A stretch of 64,000 nt of DNA. It comes from Cellulomonas fimi (lineage in GTDB: Bacteria > Actinomycetota > Actinomycetes > Actinomycetales > Cellulomonadaceae). Both the position numbers and the translations under genes were made by a program. The stretch covers positions 3,968,001 through 4,032,000 of the forward strand of contig NZ_CP110680.1 in assembly GCF_028583725.1 (NCBI RefSeq), written 5' to 3'. Below, in pieces: positions 19,536 through 29,177 of this stretch. The notes below the pieces were generated by a model. That model was not told the DNA's origin and searched no databases. It worked only from the letters and a program-made list of their open reading frames with translations. Every line of letters starts with the position of its first letter. The stretch's first letter is position 1.

Positions 19536-20177
19536 TCAGCCCTCCGGGTCCACGACGGCCACGCGTGCCGCGCGCAGGATGCGGTCGGCCGTGCGGTAGC
19601 CGTGCTGGAGCACCATCTGCACGGTCGACTCGGTGACGTCGGCGGAGTGCGAGTGCATGAGCGCCTCGTGCACCGCCGGGTCGAACGTCTCGCCGGCCTG
19701 ACCGTACTGCTCGACGCCGAAGCGCTGGAGCGTCGCGGTCAGCTTCTCGGCGATCGACGCGAACGGGCCGGTCAGGTCGCCGTGCTGGCGCGCCAGCTCG
19801 ATGTCGTCGAGCACCGGGATGAGCGCCTCCGCGAGCGCCGCGACCCCGCGGTCGTGAGCGGCTAGGACCTCGGCCTTCGACCGCTTCACGTACGCGGAGT
19901 ACTGCTGCTCGAGGTTGTAGTGCGCCGCCTGGGCGCGCTGCAGCTCCTCGAGCCGCTCGGCCGCGAGCTTCTGCGACTCGATCAGTCCCTCCAGGACGAC
20001 CTCCTCCTCCGCTCCCTGCGCGATCGACTCCGCGTCGGCGAGCACCTGCTCCTCCGGCGTCGGCTGGCGCACCTCGCCCGTCTCCGGATCGATGCGCCGC
20101 TTGTCGGTGAACCGGGGCCCCTCGGCGGGGTCGGGCGTACCCGACCCCGCGTCCGGACGGTCGTTCTCGCTCGTCAC
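19536..20177 (-). CDS. grpE: nucleotide exchange factor GrpE
   Basis: A 213-residue GrpE that exchanges ADP on DnaK. A charged disordered N-terminus of about 75 residues precedes a long coiled coil ([28 protein letters not shown]) and the C-terminal beta domain ([22 protein letters not shown]). It overlaps dnaK by 4 bp (GTGA), typical of the coupled chaperone operon. Confidence 0.95.
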   Translation of the reverse strand: MTSENDRPDAGSGTPDPAEGPRFTDKRRIDPETGEVRQPTPEEQVLADAESIAQGAEEEVVLEGLIESQKLAAERLEELQRAQAAHYNLEQQYSAYVKRSKAEVLAAHDRGVAALAEALIPVLDDIELARQHGDLTGPFASIAEKLTATLQRFGVEQYGQAGETFDPAVHEALMHSHSADVTESTVQMVLQHGYRTADRILRAARVAVVDPEG

Positions 20178-22036
20178 TTCTTGTCGTCCTCGTCGTCGAC
20201 GATCTCGGCGTCGACGACGTCCTCGTCGGGCGTCGTCGAACCGGGGGTCTCGTCCGCCGCGGGCGCGTCGGCCGGAGCCGACTGCTGCTGCGAGTAGATC
20301 GCCTCGCCGATGCGCTGGCTGACGGTCGCGAGGTGCTGCGTCTTGGCCTTGACGGCCTCGGCGTCGGTGCCCTCGAGCGCGGTCTTGAGCTCGCCGACCG
20401 CGGCCTGGACGTCGGTCTTGACGTCGTCGGGCAGCTTGTCGGCGTTGTCGACGAGAAGCTTCTCGGTCGAGTAGACGAGCTGCTCGGCGGAGTTGCGGGC
20501 CTCGGCGTCCTCGCGGCGCTTGTGGTCCTCGGCCGCGTGCTCCTCGGCCTCCTTCACCATGCGGTCGATGTCCTCCTTGGGGAGGGCGGACCCGCCGGTG
20601 ATCGTCATCGACTGCTCCTTGCCCGTGCCGCGGTCCTTGGCGGACACGTGCACGATGCCGTTCGCGTCGATGTCGAAGGTGACCTCGATCTGCGGCACGC
20701 CGCGCGGCGCGGGCGCGATGCCGGTGAGCTCGAACGTGCCGAGCGGCTTGTTGTCCCGCGCGAACTCGCGCTCGCCCTGGAACACCTGGATGAGGACGGA
20801 CGGCTGGTTGTCCTCGGCGGTGCTGAAGATCTCGCTCCGCTTGGTGGGGATCGCCGTGTTCCGCTCGATGAGCTTCGTCATGACGCCGCCCTTGGTCTCG
20901 ATGCCGAGCGACAGCGGCGTGACGTCGATGAGCAGGACGTCCTTGCGGTCGCCCTTCATGACGCCGGCCTGCAGCGCCGCACCGACCGCGACGACCTCGT
21001 CCGGGTTGACGCCCTTGTTGGGCTCCTGCCCGCCCGTGAGCTCCTTGACGACCTCGGTCACCGCGGGCATGCGGGTCGAGCCGCCGACGAGCACGACGTG
21101 GTCGATCTGGTCGAGCTTGATGCCCGCGTCGCGGATGACCGCGTGGAACGGGGCCTTGGTGCGGTCGATCAGGTCCTGCGTCATCTGCTGGAACTGCGCG
21201 CGCGTGAGCTTGGTGTCCAGGTGGACCGGGCCGTTCTCGCTCATGGAGAGGTACTGCAGCGAGATGTTGGTCGCGGTCGCGGACGACAGCTCCTTCTTGG
21301 CCTGCTCCGCCGCCTCACGCAGACGCTGCAGCGCGATCTTGTCCTTCGACAGGTCGACCCCCGTCGTGTTCTTCACCTCGGAGACGAGGTGGTCGACGAT
21401 GCGCTGGTCCCAGTCGTCACCGCCCAGGCGGTTGTCGCCGGACGTCGCGCGGACCTCGATCGTCGAGAAGCCGTCGTCGTCCTTGCCCACCTCGAGGAGG
21501 GACACGTCGAACGTGCCGCCACCGAGGTCGAAGACGAGGATGAGCTCGTCCTCCTTGCCCTTCTCCAGGCCGTAGGCCAGGGCCGCCGCGGTGGGCTCGT
21601 TGATGATGCGCAGGACGTTGAGGCCCGCGATGGTGCCCGCGTCCTTCGTCGCCTGACGCTCGGCGTCGTTGAAGTACGCCGGGACCGTGATGACCGCGTC
21701 GGTGACGGGCTCGCCCAGGTACGCCTCGGCGTCACGCTTCAGCTTGGAGAGCACGCGCGCGGAGATCTCCTGCGCCGTGTACTTCTTGTCGTCGATCGCG
21801 ACGGACCAGTCCGTGCCCATGTGGCGCTTGACCGACGTGATGGTGCGGTCGACGTTCGTGACGGCCTGGCGCTTGGCGATCTCGCCGACCAGCACCTCAC
21901 CCGTCTTGGAGAACGCGACGACGGACGGCGTCGTGCGCGACCCCTCCGCGTTGGCGATGACCGTGGGCTCGCCACCCTCGAGGACCGAGACGACGGAGTT
22001 CGTCGTGCCGAGGTCGATGCCGACTGCTCGTGCCAT
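20174..22036 (-). CDS. dnaK: molecular chaperone DnaK (Hsp70)
   Basis: A 620-residue Hsp70. The ATPase domain carries [28 protein letters not shown] and [18 protein letters not shown]; the substrate domain carries [24 protein letters not shown]. The C-terminus ends in an acidic tail ([17 protein letters not shown]), similar in type to the EEVD-like tails of bacterial DnaK. First gene of the dnaK-grpE-dnaJ-hspR operon, with two HAIR boxes upstream. Confidence 0.97.
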   Translation of the reverse strand: MARAVGIDLGTTNSVVSVLEGGEPTVIANAEGSRTTPSVVAFSKTGEVLVGEIAKRQAVTNVDRTITSVKRHMGTDWSVAIDDKKYTAQEISARVLSKLKRDAEAYLGEPVTDAVITVPAYFNDAERQATKDAGTIAGLNVLRIINEPTAAALAYGLEKGKEDELILVFDLGGGTFDVSLLEVGKDDDGFSTIEVRATSGDNRLGGDDWDQRIVDHLVSEVKNTTGVDLSKDKIALQRLREAAEQAKKELSSATATNISLQYLSMSENGPVHLDTKLTRAQFQQMTQDLIDRTKAPFHAVIRDAGIKLDQIDHVVLVGGSTRMPAVTEVVKELTGGQEPNKGVNPDEVVAVGAALQAGVMKGDRKDVLLIDVTPLSLGIETKGGVMTKLIERNTAIPTKRSEIFSTAEDNQPSVLIQVFQGEREFARDNKPLGTFELTGIAPAPRGVPQIEVTFDIDANGIVHVSAKDRGTGKEQSMTITGGSALPKEDIDRMVKEAEEHAAEDHKRREDAEARNSAEQLVYSTEKLLVDNADKLPDDVKTDVQAAVGELKTALEGTDAEAVKAKTQHLATVSQRIGEAIYSQQQSAPADAPAADETPGSTTPDEDVVDAEIVDDEDDKK

Positions 22037-22103
22037 GTGTGGTGCCTTCCTTCTGCTGTCCGGGTCTGCGGGGCCCTGGTCGCGGTGCTGCGAGCGGGCC
22101 ACT

Positions 22104-22124
22104 CTTGAGTCCGCCGGGCTCAAG
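22104..22124. promoter_or_regulatory. HAIR element 1 (HspR operator)
   Basis: CTTGAGT, 7 bases, GCTCAAG; the HAIR consensus is CTTGAGT-N7-ACTCAAG, so one base differs. It lies 68 bp before dnaK. Confidence 0.88.
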
Positions 22125-22166
22125 TCTGCGTCGCGGATGTCGGCGACGCAACCTCGGTCCGTCAAA

Positions 22167-22187
22167 CTTGAGTCTGCTTGGCTCAAC
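22167..22187. promoter_or_regulatory. HAIR element 2 (HspR operator)
   Basis: CTTGAGT, 7 bases, GCTCAAC; two bases off the consensus. The centres of the two boxes are 63 bp apart, six helical turns, placing them on the same face of the DNA. Confidence 0.82.
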
Positions 22188-22286
22188 TCTCCGACCGTGC
22201 GACTTGTTCCCCACCACCCGGATCCGCACCCGCACGCCTGTGCGGGTTCGCATCGGAGTTGTCGTCTTCGCGTCAAGGTGGAGGCC

Positions 22287-22624
22287 GTGTGGGCCGCGAC
22301 GAATGCCTACCCCGCCAGCCTCGCCGCGCTCCACGCGGCGGGCCACGCAGCCGGTGCGGCCGAGGCGCACGAGCGGGCGCGTCGGCGGATCGAGGTCTGG
22401 GGCGACGAGGCCGTCGACGGCCTCCGCTCGCCCGCCGACGCGTCACGGCTCACCGCGCGCGAGCAGAAGATCGCACGCCTGACGGCGTCAGGGCTCTCGG
22501 ACGAGCAGATCGCGCGACGGCCGCACGTCTCGGTGCGGACGGTCGAGAACCATCTCGGCCGGCCTTCCGCAAGCACGGCGTCGACAACCGCACGGACATG
22601 TCGCGCGCACTGTCGAGCGGCTGA
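22287..22624 (+). pseudogene. LuxR-type regulator C-terminal fragment, frameshifted
   Basis: The segment encodes the last part of a LAL/LuxR regulator: helical SLAALHAAGHAAGAAEAHERA, then the HTH LTAREQKIARLTASGLSDEQIARRPHVSVRTVENHLGR. At about 22560 one base seems missing: the frame leaves the family pattern, and the +1 frame continues with FRKHGVDNRTDMSRALSSG to a TGA at 22624. The N-terminal ATPase part is absent. The 22625-22860 stretch after it shows no gene. Confidence 0.75.
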
Positions 22625-22847
22625 CCCGCGAGCCTCCGCAACGGCTGCCACCGCTCCCCCACGTCGGCGTCGGGGGCTCGCACCGACGTCGTCCTCGCGC
22701 GTAGAGGAGGGTCGCCCTCGTCGACGCGAGTCGGCTCGAGCCGTCCTCGCCGTGGCTCGCTGACGCTGACCCCGCGGTCGTCCTGACCGCCGCGCGGCGG
22801 ATGTCGGTCTGCCCTTTCGGACGTGGTCGGCCTCGACCGAGCGGTCC

Positions 22848-22853
22848 TAGTCT
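22848..22853 (+). promoter_or_regulatory. -10 box of a leaderless gene
   Basis: TAGTCT lies 7 bases before the ATG at 22861. This places the transcription start at or next to the start codon and supports that start over the ATG at 22801. Confidence 0.5.
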
Positions 22854-22860
22854 TCGACCC

Positions 22861-24258
22861 ATGAGCGGTCGTCGGGTGACTCCGACCGACCTCCAGACGG
22901 GTCCGGTGCAGGCGACCGCGAGACCTGACCGTCCGGGGTCGAGCGCCCGAGCGCCGCGCGCGCTCATCGCGGGTCCGACGACTGCGCTTCTCACGATGCA
23001 GCGGACAGTCGGCAACACCGCCGTCGTACGGCACCTGCAGCGTGAGAGCGATGCGGGCGCGGACGCCGGCGTCAGTCCCGGCCCGGCCGCAGCCGGTCGA
23101 CCCCCGGTCCCCGCCACCGCACCTCCGCGCAAGGACTACGTGTTCCTCATGGGTGACACCAAGCGGGACCCCTTCTACGACGCCGCGAACGTGTACTTCT
23201 CCCAGAACGAACGGGGCGCCGAGATCCTCCGCGACAAACGCACTCTTGCCGAGGTCATCGCCCACGTGAACGCCGGCGCGACTCCAGCGCTCCGGATCAT
23301 CCTCGTGGCGCACGCCAACGAGGAGGGGAACCTCGGCTTCTCCCTCGACGCCGCGGACCTGAAGAGGGATGCGCAAGCCGGCGACCGCAAGCCAAGGACG
23401 GAGTTCAAGGAGCTGCGTGATGCCAACGCGACCGGTGGTCTGCCGCTCGCCGACGCGGCGAAGATCGACGCGTCGACACGCGTCGAGGTCCGAGGGTGCA
23501 ACATCGGTCGGTCACAGCTGATGCTCGACGCTCTCGACCAGGCGTTCGGCGGTGCCACACAGGTCACAGCGCCGACCCACAAGCAGGAGTACTCCTACCG
23601 CAGCGCGGGCAAGGGCAAGCCGCTCGTCACTGAGGAGGCACACTTTCAGTACTCCATCGAGGACCCCGGGCGGCCGACGGTGAGCAGAGCGGACCGTGCG
23701 ACCCGATTCGCGACGAAGTACCCCGATGTCCCGTCCTCGCGGTGGCCCGGGCTGCTCGCGGCCGCGAAGGAGAAGCACGTCAAGCGAGCCGAGATGTCGT
23801 GGACGGGACCCAATCCGCCTGCGGACGACGCCGGCGCGGTGTTCGCACGGATCGGCACGGCAAAGCGCTTCCCGGCGAAGGCCGGTTGGGTGGTCACGTA
23901 CCGAGGCCGGACGGAGGTGGGCGGCAGATGGCAGTTCGAGGTGCAGGCCGACCGCGTGACGTCCAAGGGCTCCGAGACCAGGACCGTACTCATCCGCACG
24001 GACATCCCGCCCGACCGCGACACACTGAAGTCGCAGCAGATGGCCGACTCGGGACGGCCGGACGCCTACGTCTGGACCGTCGAGGACAAGGTCACGGGTG
24101 ACACCCTGAAGCGGACGGTGTTCAGCGAGCACACCGAGTGGGTCATCGATCGGCGCATCGTCGGAAAGTCGGGCACCGCACACCCGCCGACGACCGACGG
24201 CACCTTCTACGGCAGCTCGACCTACGCGCCACCGGTGCCACCGTCCTCCACGCCGTGA
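22861..24258 (+). CDS. putative eCIS-type cargo/effector protein
   Basis: A 465-residue protein of uncertain function. Residues 47-61 read QRTVGNTAVVRHLQR, very like the motif near the N-terminus of proteins associated with extracellular contractile injection systems (eCIS core/DUF4157-type cargo). A Pro/Ala linker (about 68-90) separates it from an unrecognised domain that contains YVFLMGDTKRDPFYDAANVYFSQN, an IILVAHANEEGNLGF strand and VEVRGCNIGRSQLMLDALDQAFGG; the HAN and GCNIG parts look like an alpha/beta hydrolase-style core, but no catalytic triad can be assigned. No eCIS structural genes are in the window. Third-position GC is visibly lower than in the neighbours, consistent with transfer. 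Confidence 0.6.
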   Translation: MSGRRVTPTDLQTGPVQATARPDRPGSSARAPRALIAGPTTALLTMQRTVGNTAVVRHLQRESDAGADAGVSPGPAAAGRPPVPATAPPRKDYVFLMGDTKRDPFYDAANVYFSQNERGAEILRDKRTLAEVIAHVNAGATPALRIILVAHANEEGNLGFSLDAADLKRDAQAGDRKPRTEFKELRDANATGGLPLADAAKIDASTRVEVRGCNIGRSQLMLDALDQAFGGATQVTAPTHKQEYSYRSAGKGKPLVTEEAHFQYSIEDPGRPTVSRADRATRFATKYPDVPSSRWPGLLAAAKEKHVKRAEMSWTGPNPPADDAGAVFARIGTAKRFPAKAGWVVTYRGRTEVGGRWQFEVQADRVTSKGSETRTVLIRTDIPPDRDTLKSQQMADSGRPDAYVWTVEDKVTGDTLKRTVFSEHTEWVIDRRIVGKSGTAHPPTTDGTFYGSSTYAPPVPPSSTP

Positions 24259-24882
24259 GCCGACGCACCTCGGGCAGCTCGGACGGACGAGTCCGGCGCG
24301 ATCCTTCCCCACCGACGTCACATGGCTGCCACGCCCGAGTCGCCATCCCCGGGCGAGTGCGGCTGGGCAGTGGACCAGTCCGGTGAGTTCCGACACTCTG
24401 CGTGCCCCCTACGGCGCGATGGCGGTGGCCTACGCGATGGTCAGGCGCACGGCGACCTCCCGGGATGCTGGCGGGGATTTCAACCCGCCCCTTGCAGCGT
24501 GGTGTGGGCGGCCCACCGACTGAGGAGGCCGTCGAGGGCAGGGACCTCGCCCTCGACGGCGCCTGGTGGCTGGGGCACGTCAGCGAGACGGGACCCGGGC
24601 ACCCCGGGGTGCCCGGCTGAGGACTCGGACAAGCACGTGGGGCGCACGCCGCCTCACGTGCTTGTCCCAGAGCAGGTCAAACCATGAGTGCCGGACACGT
24701 TCGATGAGTTCCTACATCGAGGCCGCCCGCATCTCGGGCGACCCCGACGGTGGCGCGTCGATCGAGGGGCAGACGTCGGTCTCCCGTTCGGCAGCTCTTC
24801 TTGCTCCTGCGACCCGGCATCCGTTGTCGCGGTCCGCCGGACCAGAGCCCCCGAGCGCGTCCCGGTCTGCGACCCTGTGCCC
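24259..24882. other. 624-bp gap, no supported gene
   Basis: No frame with convincing codon use spans this gap. A plus-strand stretch at about 24429-24530 encodes AVAYAMVRRTATSRDAGGDF and, one frame over, EEAVEGRDLALDGAWWLGHV (about 24520-24580), which together look like a frameshifted gene remnant, but no family is recognised. A strong hairpin at 24627-24667 follows. Confidence 0.35.
24627..24667. terminator. 13-bp perfect stem-loop
   Basis: GGACAAGCACGTG (24627-24639) pairs exactly with 24655-24667 around a 15-base loop. It probably terminates transcription from the remnant or effector upstream. Confidence 0.6.
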
Positions 24883-25431
24883 GTGACGGGACGAGTGATG
24901 TTCGACGGGCGCGCACAGGTCCACTACCGACAGCTCCTGATCGAGACGGGTGACGGGTCGGCGGTCTACGACGCCGCGTTCGCCGGTCAGACGAACGGCC
25001 TGGTCGGCGCCGCCGTGCCCGGCTGCGCCGTGCTCATCACCGGGACGCACACGGGCGACGTCGGGCTGCGCGTGGTGCTCCACGACGCGGCGCCGCCGCT
25101 CGACCCGCAGTGGGGGGACGTCGTGGAGGCCCCGTTCACCCCGGCGGGGCCGGAGGTCGTCGTGCACGGGCTCATGAGCGACGCCGTCTGCGCGTTCGCT
25201 CTGCCTGCCGGCAGCTACCGCCTCCGGTGGAGCGGCGCCGGGATGGACGAGGCCTACGACGGGACCGTCTTCGCCGACGACCCCCTCGTCGACACCTTCG
25301 AGCTGGCGCTCTGGCCCGCTGCGCCCCGCCCGGCGCAGGCCATCCGTCAGGAGAGCCGGCGGGGCCGCGAAGCCCACCGCCCGCATCCCCCCATGTCAGG
25401 ACCGGACCACGGCGCCCGGCTCCAGGGCTGA
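24883..25431 (+). CDS. hypothetical protein, probable beta-sandwich
   Basis: A 182-residue protein of no recognised family. It begins MTGRVMFDGRAQVHYRQLLIETGD and is rich in alternating hydrophobic strands (VVVHGLMSDAVCAFALPAGSYRLRWSG is one), suggesting an all-beta fold; the last 30 residues are basic and likely disordered. GTG at 24883 or ATG at 24898 may be the start. No neighbour on the same strand shares an operon with it. Confidence 0.6.
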   Translation: MTGRVMFDGRAQVHYRQLLIETGDGSAVYDAAFAGQTNGLVGAAVPGCAVLITGTHTGDVGLRVVLHDAAPPLDPQWGDVVEAPFTPAGPEVVVHGLMSDAVCAFALPAGSYRLRWSGAGMDEAYDGTVFADDPLVDTFELALWPAAPRPAQAIRQESRRGREAHRPHPPMSGPDHGARLQG

Positions 25432-25517
25432 CGCCGGACGTCGGGCGTCCGCCCCTGCCGCCGACGTGGGGCCGACGAGGCGGGTCAGCGGGTGCGGGGC
25501 AGGGCGCACGGCCGGTG

Positions 25518-25994
25518 TCATCCCGTCGCCGGGTCGCGTCCCACCCACCCGGGGGCGCCCGCGTCCACGGTGGCGGCGCCGACGAGGGTGACCAGGCTCG
25601 CCTCGAGGTGCGCGAGGTCGGCGGCGCCGATCGTCTCCTCCCACCGGGCGCGCAGCTCGTCGAAGACCTCTTCGCCCGCACGCAGGACCTCGAGTCCCCG
25701 GGCGGTCACCCGCAGCCGGTTGCGTCGGGCGTCGGACGGGTCCGGGTCGCTCGACACGTAGCCGCGCGCGACGAGGACCGCGATGGTCTTCGCGGCCGCC
25801 TGCTTGGAGACGGACAGGCGTCGTCCGACGTCGGACGCGCTGTCGGCGCCGGCGATGATCGCGCGCATCGCGAACTCGTGCGTCGGGCGGAAGTCGTCGT
25901 AGCCGCGAGCGGCCAGCTCGACCATCGCACCGTCCACGAGGGTGCGGAAGCCGCCGAGGAGCAGCAGGGCGAGGTCGGCGCCGGATCGGGACAT
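25518..25994 (-). CDS. MarR family transcriptional regulator
   Basis: A 158-residue winged-helix regulator (HTH region SASDVGRRLSVSKQAAAKTIAVLVARGYV, wing DPSDARRNRLRVTARG). It is divergent from the alpha/beta hydrolase and likely represses it through the palindrome at 26050-26068. A TAGGCT box ends 7 bases before the ATG at 25994, which points to a leaderless transcript and to this start rather than the ATG at 26012. Confidence 0.85.
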   Translation of the reverse strand: MSRSGADLALLLLGGFRTLVDGAMVELAARGYDDFRPTHEFAMRAIIAGADSASDVGRRLSVSKQAAAKTIAVLVARGYVSSDPDPSDARRNRLRVTARGLEVLRAGEEVFDELRARWEETIGAADLAHLEASLVTLVGAATVDAGAPGWVGRDPATG

Positions 25995-26049
25995 GACGAG
26001 GAGCCTAGGCATTCCGGGTCGACATCGACAACCCGGCTGTCTATTGTGT

Positions 26050-26068
26050 TAGACAACCTAGTTGTCTA
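26050..26068. promoter_or_regulatory. MarR-type operator
   Basis: TAGACAAC-CTA-GTTGTCTA is a perfect 8+3+8 palindrome between the MarR and hydrolase genes, 15 bp before the hydrolase ATG. A weaker GACA...TGTC copy lies at 26027-26041. Confidence 0.78.
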
Positions 26069-26083
26069 TCGAAGGAGTCGACG

Positions 26084-26965
26084 ATGAGCACCACGCACGC
26101 GACCATCCCCACGGTCACCCACCACACCGCACCGATCAACGGCGCGCAGATCCACTACGTCACCGCGGGCGACAGCGGGTCGCCCCTCCTGCTCGTGCAC
26201 GGGTTCCCGGAGACGTGGTGGGCGTTCCACGAGGTGATCCCCCTGCTCGCCCACGACCACCGGGTCGTCGCCGTGGACCTGCGCGGCTTCGGCGACTCGA
26301 GCACCGCCGACGACGGGCACGACAGCACGACCGCCGCCGAGGACCTGCACGGGCTGATCGAGCACCTCGGCTGGGGACCCGTGCACGTGACCGCGCAGGA
26401 CATCAGCGGGGGCACCGTGTTCCGGCTCGTCGCCGCGCACCCGCAGGACGTCCTCAGCCTCACCGCGATCGAGACGGGCCTCGCCGGGTTCGGCCTGGAA
26501 GGTCTGGCCGACGTCACGCGCGGTGGTTCCTGGCACATCGGCGCCCTGACGGCGGACGGCATCCCGGAGCTGCTGTTCGCAGGCCGCGAGCGCGAGCTGC
26601 TCGGCATGTGGGCCTTCCCGAGCATGACCGCCGTCGCCGGGTCCGTCACCGACGCCGACGTGGACGAGTTCGCTCGCACCTACGCCCGCCCCGGCGGCTG
26701 GCGCGGAGCCGTCGGCCTCTACCGCTCGATGCTCGCCGAGGGCGACGACCTCCGGGCCTTGGCCGGGTCGAGGCCGCTCACCGTGCCCGTGCTCGCCGTC
26801 GGCGCCGGCGGTGGACCGTTCACCTCCACGACGCTCGGACAGGTCACCGCCGGGGACGTCACCGCTGTGCAGCTGGAGGGCGTCGGCCACTACGCCGCCC
26901 TGGAGGCTCCAGAGGCGCTCGCGGCGGCGATCCTCGACTTCACCGGCTCCGTCGACGCGGCATGA
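26084..26965 (+). CDS. alpha/beta hydrolase, epoxide-hydrolase-like
   Basis: A 293-residue alpha/beta hydrolase. The oxyanion motif [17 protein letters not shown], the nucleophile position VTAQDISGG with Asp instead of Ser, and a closing [12 protein letters not shown]is fit epoxide hydrolases and dehalogenases. ATG at 26084 follows GAAGGAG. The upstream MarR gene and palindrome suggest induction by a small organic compound. Confidence 0.88.
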   Translation: MSTTHATIPTVTHHTAPINGAQIHYVTAGDSGSPLLLVHGFPETWWAFHEVIPLLAHDHRVVAVDLRGFGDSSTADDGHDSTTAAEDLHGLIEHLGWGPVHVTAQDISGGTVFRLVAAHPQDVLSLTAIETGLAGFGLEGLADVTRGGSWHIGALTADGIPELLFAGRERELLGMWAFPSMTAVAGSVTDADVDEFARTYARPGGWRGAVGLYRSMLAEGDDLRALAGSRPLTVPVLAVGAGGGPFTSTTLGQVTAGDVTAVQLEGVGHYAALEAPEALAAAILDFTGSVDAA

Positions 26966-27058
26966 CCAGGGACGCCGGCGGGGTCGTCACTGTTTCGGGT
27001 CATCGGATGCATCGCCTCCGCCCTTGTGCGGTGGCACCCGAGAGCCGATGAACACCGC

Positions 27059-27949
27059 ATGGTCACGAGACGGTTCGACGTCGAGGTTCCGGACGGGCAG
27101 CACCTCGGCTTCTCACGGGACACCGACGGCGCATACCGCGCGCACCTCTTCGACGACGACACGAACCGCCTCGTCGGGCACGCCGAGCTGAGGGATCCGG
27201 ACGACGACGAGTCGGAGTGGTCGGGCACCTACGGGTACGAGTCGAGCTCGACGAAGACAGAGGCTCGCGAGCTCACTCCGGAGGAGATCGCGCAGGCGCT
27301 CGAGGCGCTGGCGGCGCTCGTGCTGGTGGTCGCGTCGCTCGCATCGGCTGCCGCGCCGCACGTCAGGCGATGGTGGACGGGCGCTGCCGGTGCGGCGAGG
27401 GCGGCAGGCGCGCGGGGGCGTTCGGTCGCGAAGTCGTCCACGGTGCAGGCAGTGCACGCCCTCCGGTCGACCTGGGGCAAGGTCGTCCGGACGGCGAGGC
27501 GCGAGGAGCCCCGCGCGTACGAGGTGGTGTCGACCGACGAAGCTCGGCTCCAGGCCGCTTCCTCCACCGCGCTGGAGGTGGCCTTCCACGACTACCGCGC
27601 CCGCATGAGCAGTGCCGAGGCGCGAGAGCGGTTCGTCGCAGCCCTCCTGGCGAAGGCATTCAGTGACGAGCAGATGCGGCTCCTGCGCAGCGTGACGATC
27701 GAGGACGACGACGGCGAGGTGGCGCTCGGAGACCTGCTCGAGACGCCCACTCCGCAACAGATCGGCGAGACCGTACGACTCATGCTCGAGAAGAACCCGT
27801 CGTTGCTCGACGGCGACTCGTTGGCCGCACTGGGGCACCTGTTCGGGAGGGGAGCGCCGGGCCGTGAGCACCACCCGCTCAAGGTGCGACGGCTCGCGGG
27901 TCCCGCACCAGAACCCGAAGGTCCGCACTCGAGCACAGGGACGCACTGA
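27059..27949 (+). CDS. hypothetical protein with one central membrane segment
   Basis: A 296-residue protein not assigned to a family. The N-terminal 75 residues look like a small beta domain (FDVEVPDGQHLGFSRDTDG...HLFDDDTNRLVGHAEL). Residues about 82-104 are hydrophobic (LEALAALVLVVASLASAAAP) and followed by WW, indicating one membrane span; the C-terminal 180 residues are helical and charged. ATG at 27059 has no strong ribosome site, and a GTG at 27026 is an alternative. Codon use is less GC-extreme than neighbouring genes. Confidence 0.65.
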   Translation: MVTRRFDVEVPDGQHLGFSRDTDGAYRAHLFDDDTNRLVGHAELRDPDDDESEWSGTYGYESSSTKTEARELTPEEIAQALEALAALVLVVASLASAAAPHVRRWWTGAAGAARAAGARGRSVAKSSTVQAVHALRSTWGKVVRTARREEPRAYEVVSTDEARLQAASSTALEVAFHDYRARMSSAEARERFVAALLAKAFSDEQMRLLRSVTIEDDDGEVALGDLLETPTPQQIGETVRLMLEKNPSLLDGDSLAALGHLFGRGAPGREHHPLKVRRLAGPAPEPEGPHSSTGTH

Positions 27950-28034
27950 CCGCAGGCCGACCGCCGCGTCGAGGACGTGCCGCCGGCCTGGGGTCGCGCC
28001 GCCGGGTCAGGACGTGAGGGGTACCGTCGCCGTC

Positions 28035-29117
28035 GTGGCCGAGGTCGACGCACGGTGGGTGCAGCTGCTCGCGCTGGGCGAGAGGCTCGACGACGCCGAG
28101 GACGAGGCGGCGGCGCTGGTCGACCGGCTCCAGGTCGACGCGGCGGAGCCGGTGCTCGAGCGGGCGCTGAGCGCGTTGTCGCACGACGACCCGTGGCACC
28201 GTCAGGCCGCGGCGTGGGTCCTCGGACAGTTCGGGTATCCGCGAGGACGACCGTTCGGCGCGCGGGTGGTGCCGGAGGTGGTCCGTGCGGCCCGGGCGGA
28301 GCAGGACGACGACGTCCGTCAGGACCTCGTCGACGCCCTGGGCAAGGCGGAGGACGCCGCGTGGCTCGACGACCTGCTGACGTTCGCCGGGGACCCGGCT
28401 GCCGGCGTGCGCCTGGCGGTGGCGATGTCCCTGCCGGGGATGCCGTACGGCGAACCCCTCACCGAACGCGCCGTCGGTGCGCTGATCACGCTCTCGGCGG
28501 ACACCGACCCCCGCGTGCGCGACTGGGCGACGTTCGGCCTGGGGAGCCAGACGTCGCAGGACTCCCCCGCGATCCGCACCGCCCTGCATGCACGGCTGGA
28601 CGACGAGGACCCCGACGCGGCGGCCGAAGCGCTGCTCGGGCTGGCCCGCCGCGGGGACCCCGAGGCGCTGGGCCGGGTCCGGGCCGCGATCGATCAGCCC
28701 GGATCGGACGTCAGGCTGCTCGCGCTCCGCGCGGCGGGGGAGCTCGCGGACCCCGGGCTGCTGCCGTCGTTGCGGGCGCTGGCGCTGGCGTGGGACGGCG
28801 ACGCGGACGAGCACACCGAGGCCGTCGCGTTCGCGATCGCGCGGTGCGACCCGGGCGCGCCGGTGTCGGCGAGGCAGGTCGAGCAGCGGATCGTCGCCGC
28901 GGTCGACGAGCGCGTCGCCGGCACGGGGTGGTCGCTCGCGTCGGAGGGCGACTACCCGCGCACGCTCCTTCGACCCCGGCGTCCCGACGGTGTGGTCGAC
29001 GGGTCGGTCGAGCCGGAGGTCGTGTGGGAGGGGTCCACCCCGGACGGGTTCGACGTCGACGCGGCGGTGGCCCGGTGCGTCGCCGTGATCCAGGAGGCCG
29101 CGACCCGTCGGCGCTGA
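28035..29117 (+). CDS. HEAT-repeat domain protein
   Basis: A 360-residue protein made mainly of HEAT-like helical pairs: HDDPWHRQAAAWVLGQFG, DDVRQDLVDALGKAEDAAWLDDLL, DPRVRDWATFGLGSQ, DPDAAAEALLGLARRGDPEAL and SDVRLLALRAAGELADPGLL. Such proteins act as binding scaffolds; partner unknown. GTG at 28035 is supported by a TACCGT box 7 bases upstream (28022-28027), which implies a leaderless message; GTG at 28014 is in frame but would lie within this promoter. The C-terminal 90 residues are not repeats. Confidence 0.8.
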   Translation: MAEVDARWVQLLALGERLDDAEDEAAALVDRLQVDAAEPVLERALSALSHDDPWHRQAAAWVLGQFGYPRGRPFGARVVPEVVRAARAEQDDDVRQDLVDALGKAEDAAWLDDLLTFAGDPAAGVRLAVAMSLPGMPYGEPLTERAVGALITLSADTDPRVRDWATFGLGSQTSQDSPAIRTALHARLDDEDPDAAAEALLGLARRGDPEALGRVRAAIDQPGSDVRLLALRAAGELADPGLLPSLRALALAWDGDADEHTEAVAFAIARCDPGAPVSARQVEQRIVAAVDERVAGTGWSLASEGDYPRTLLRPRRPDGVVDGSVEPEVVWEGSTPDGFDVDAAVARCVAVIQEAATRRR

Positions 29118-29177
29118 GCGGACGCCGAACGGGTGGGACCCGTTGCTTCGCGGCCGCCGCTCCCCGACGATCGCTCG

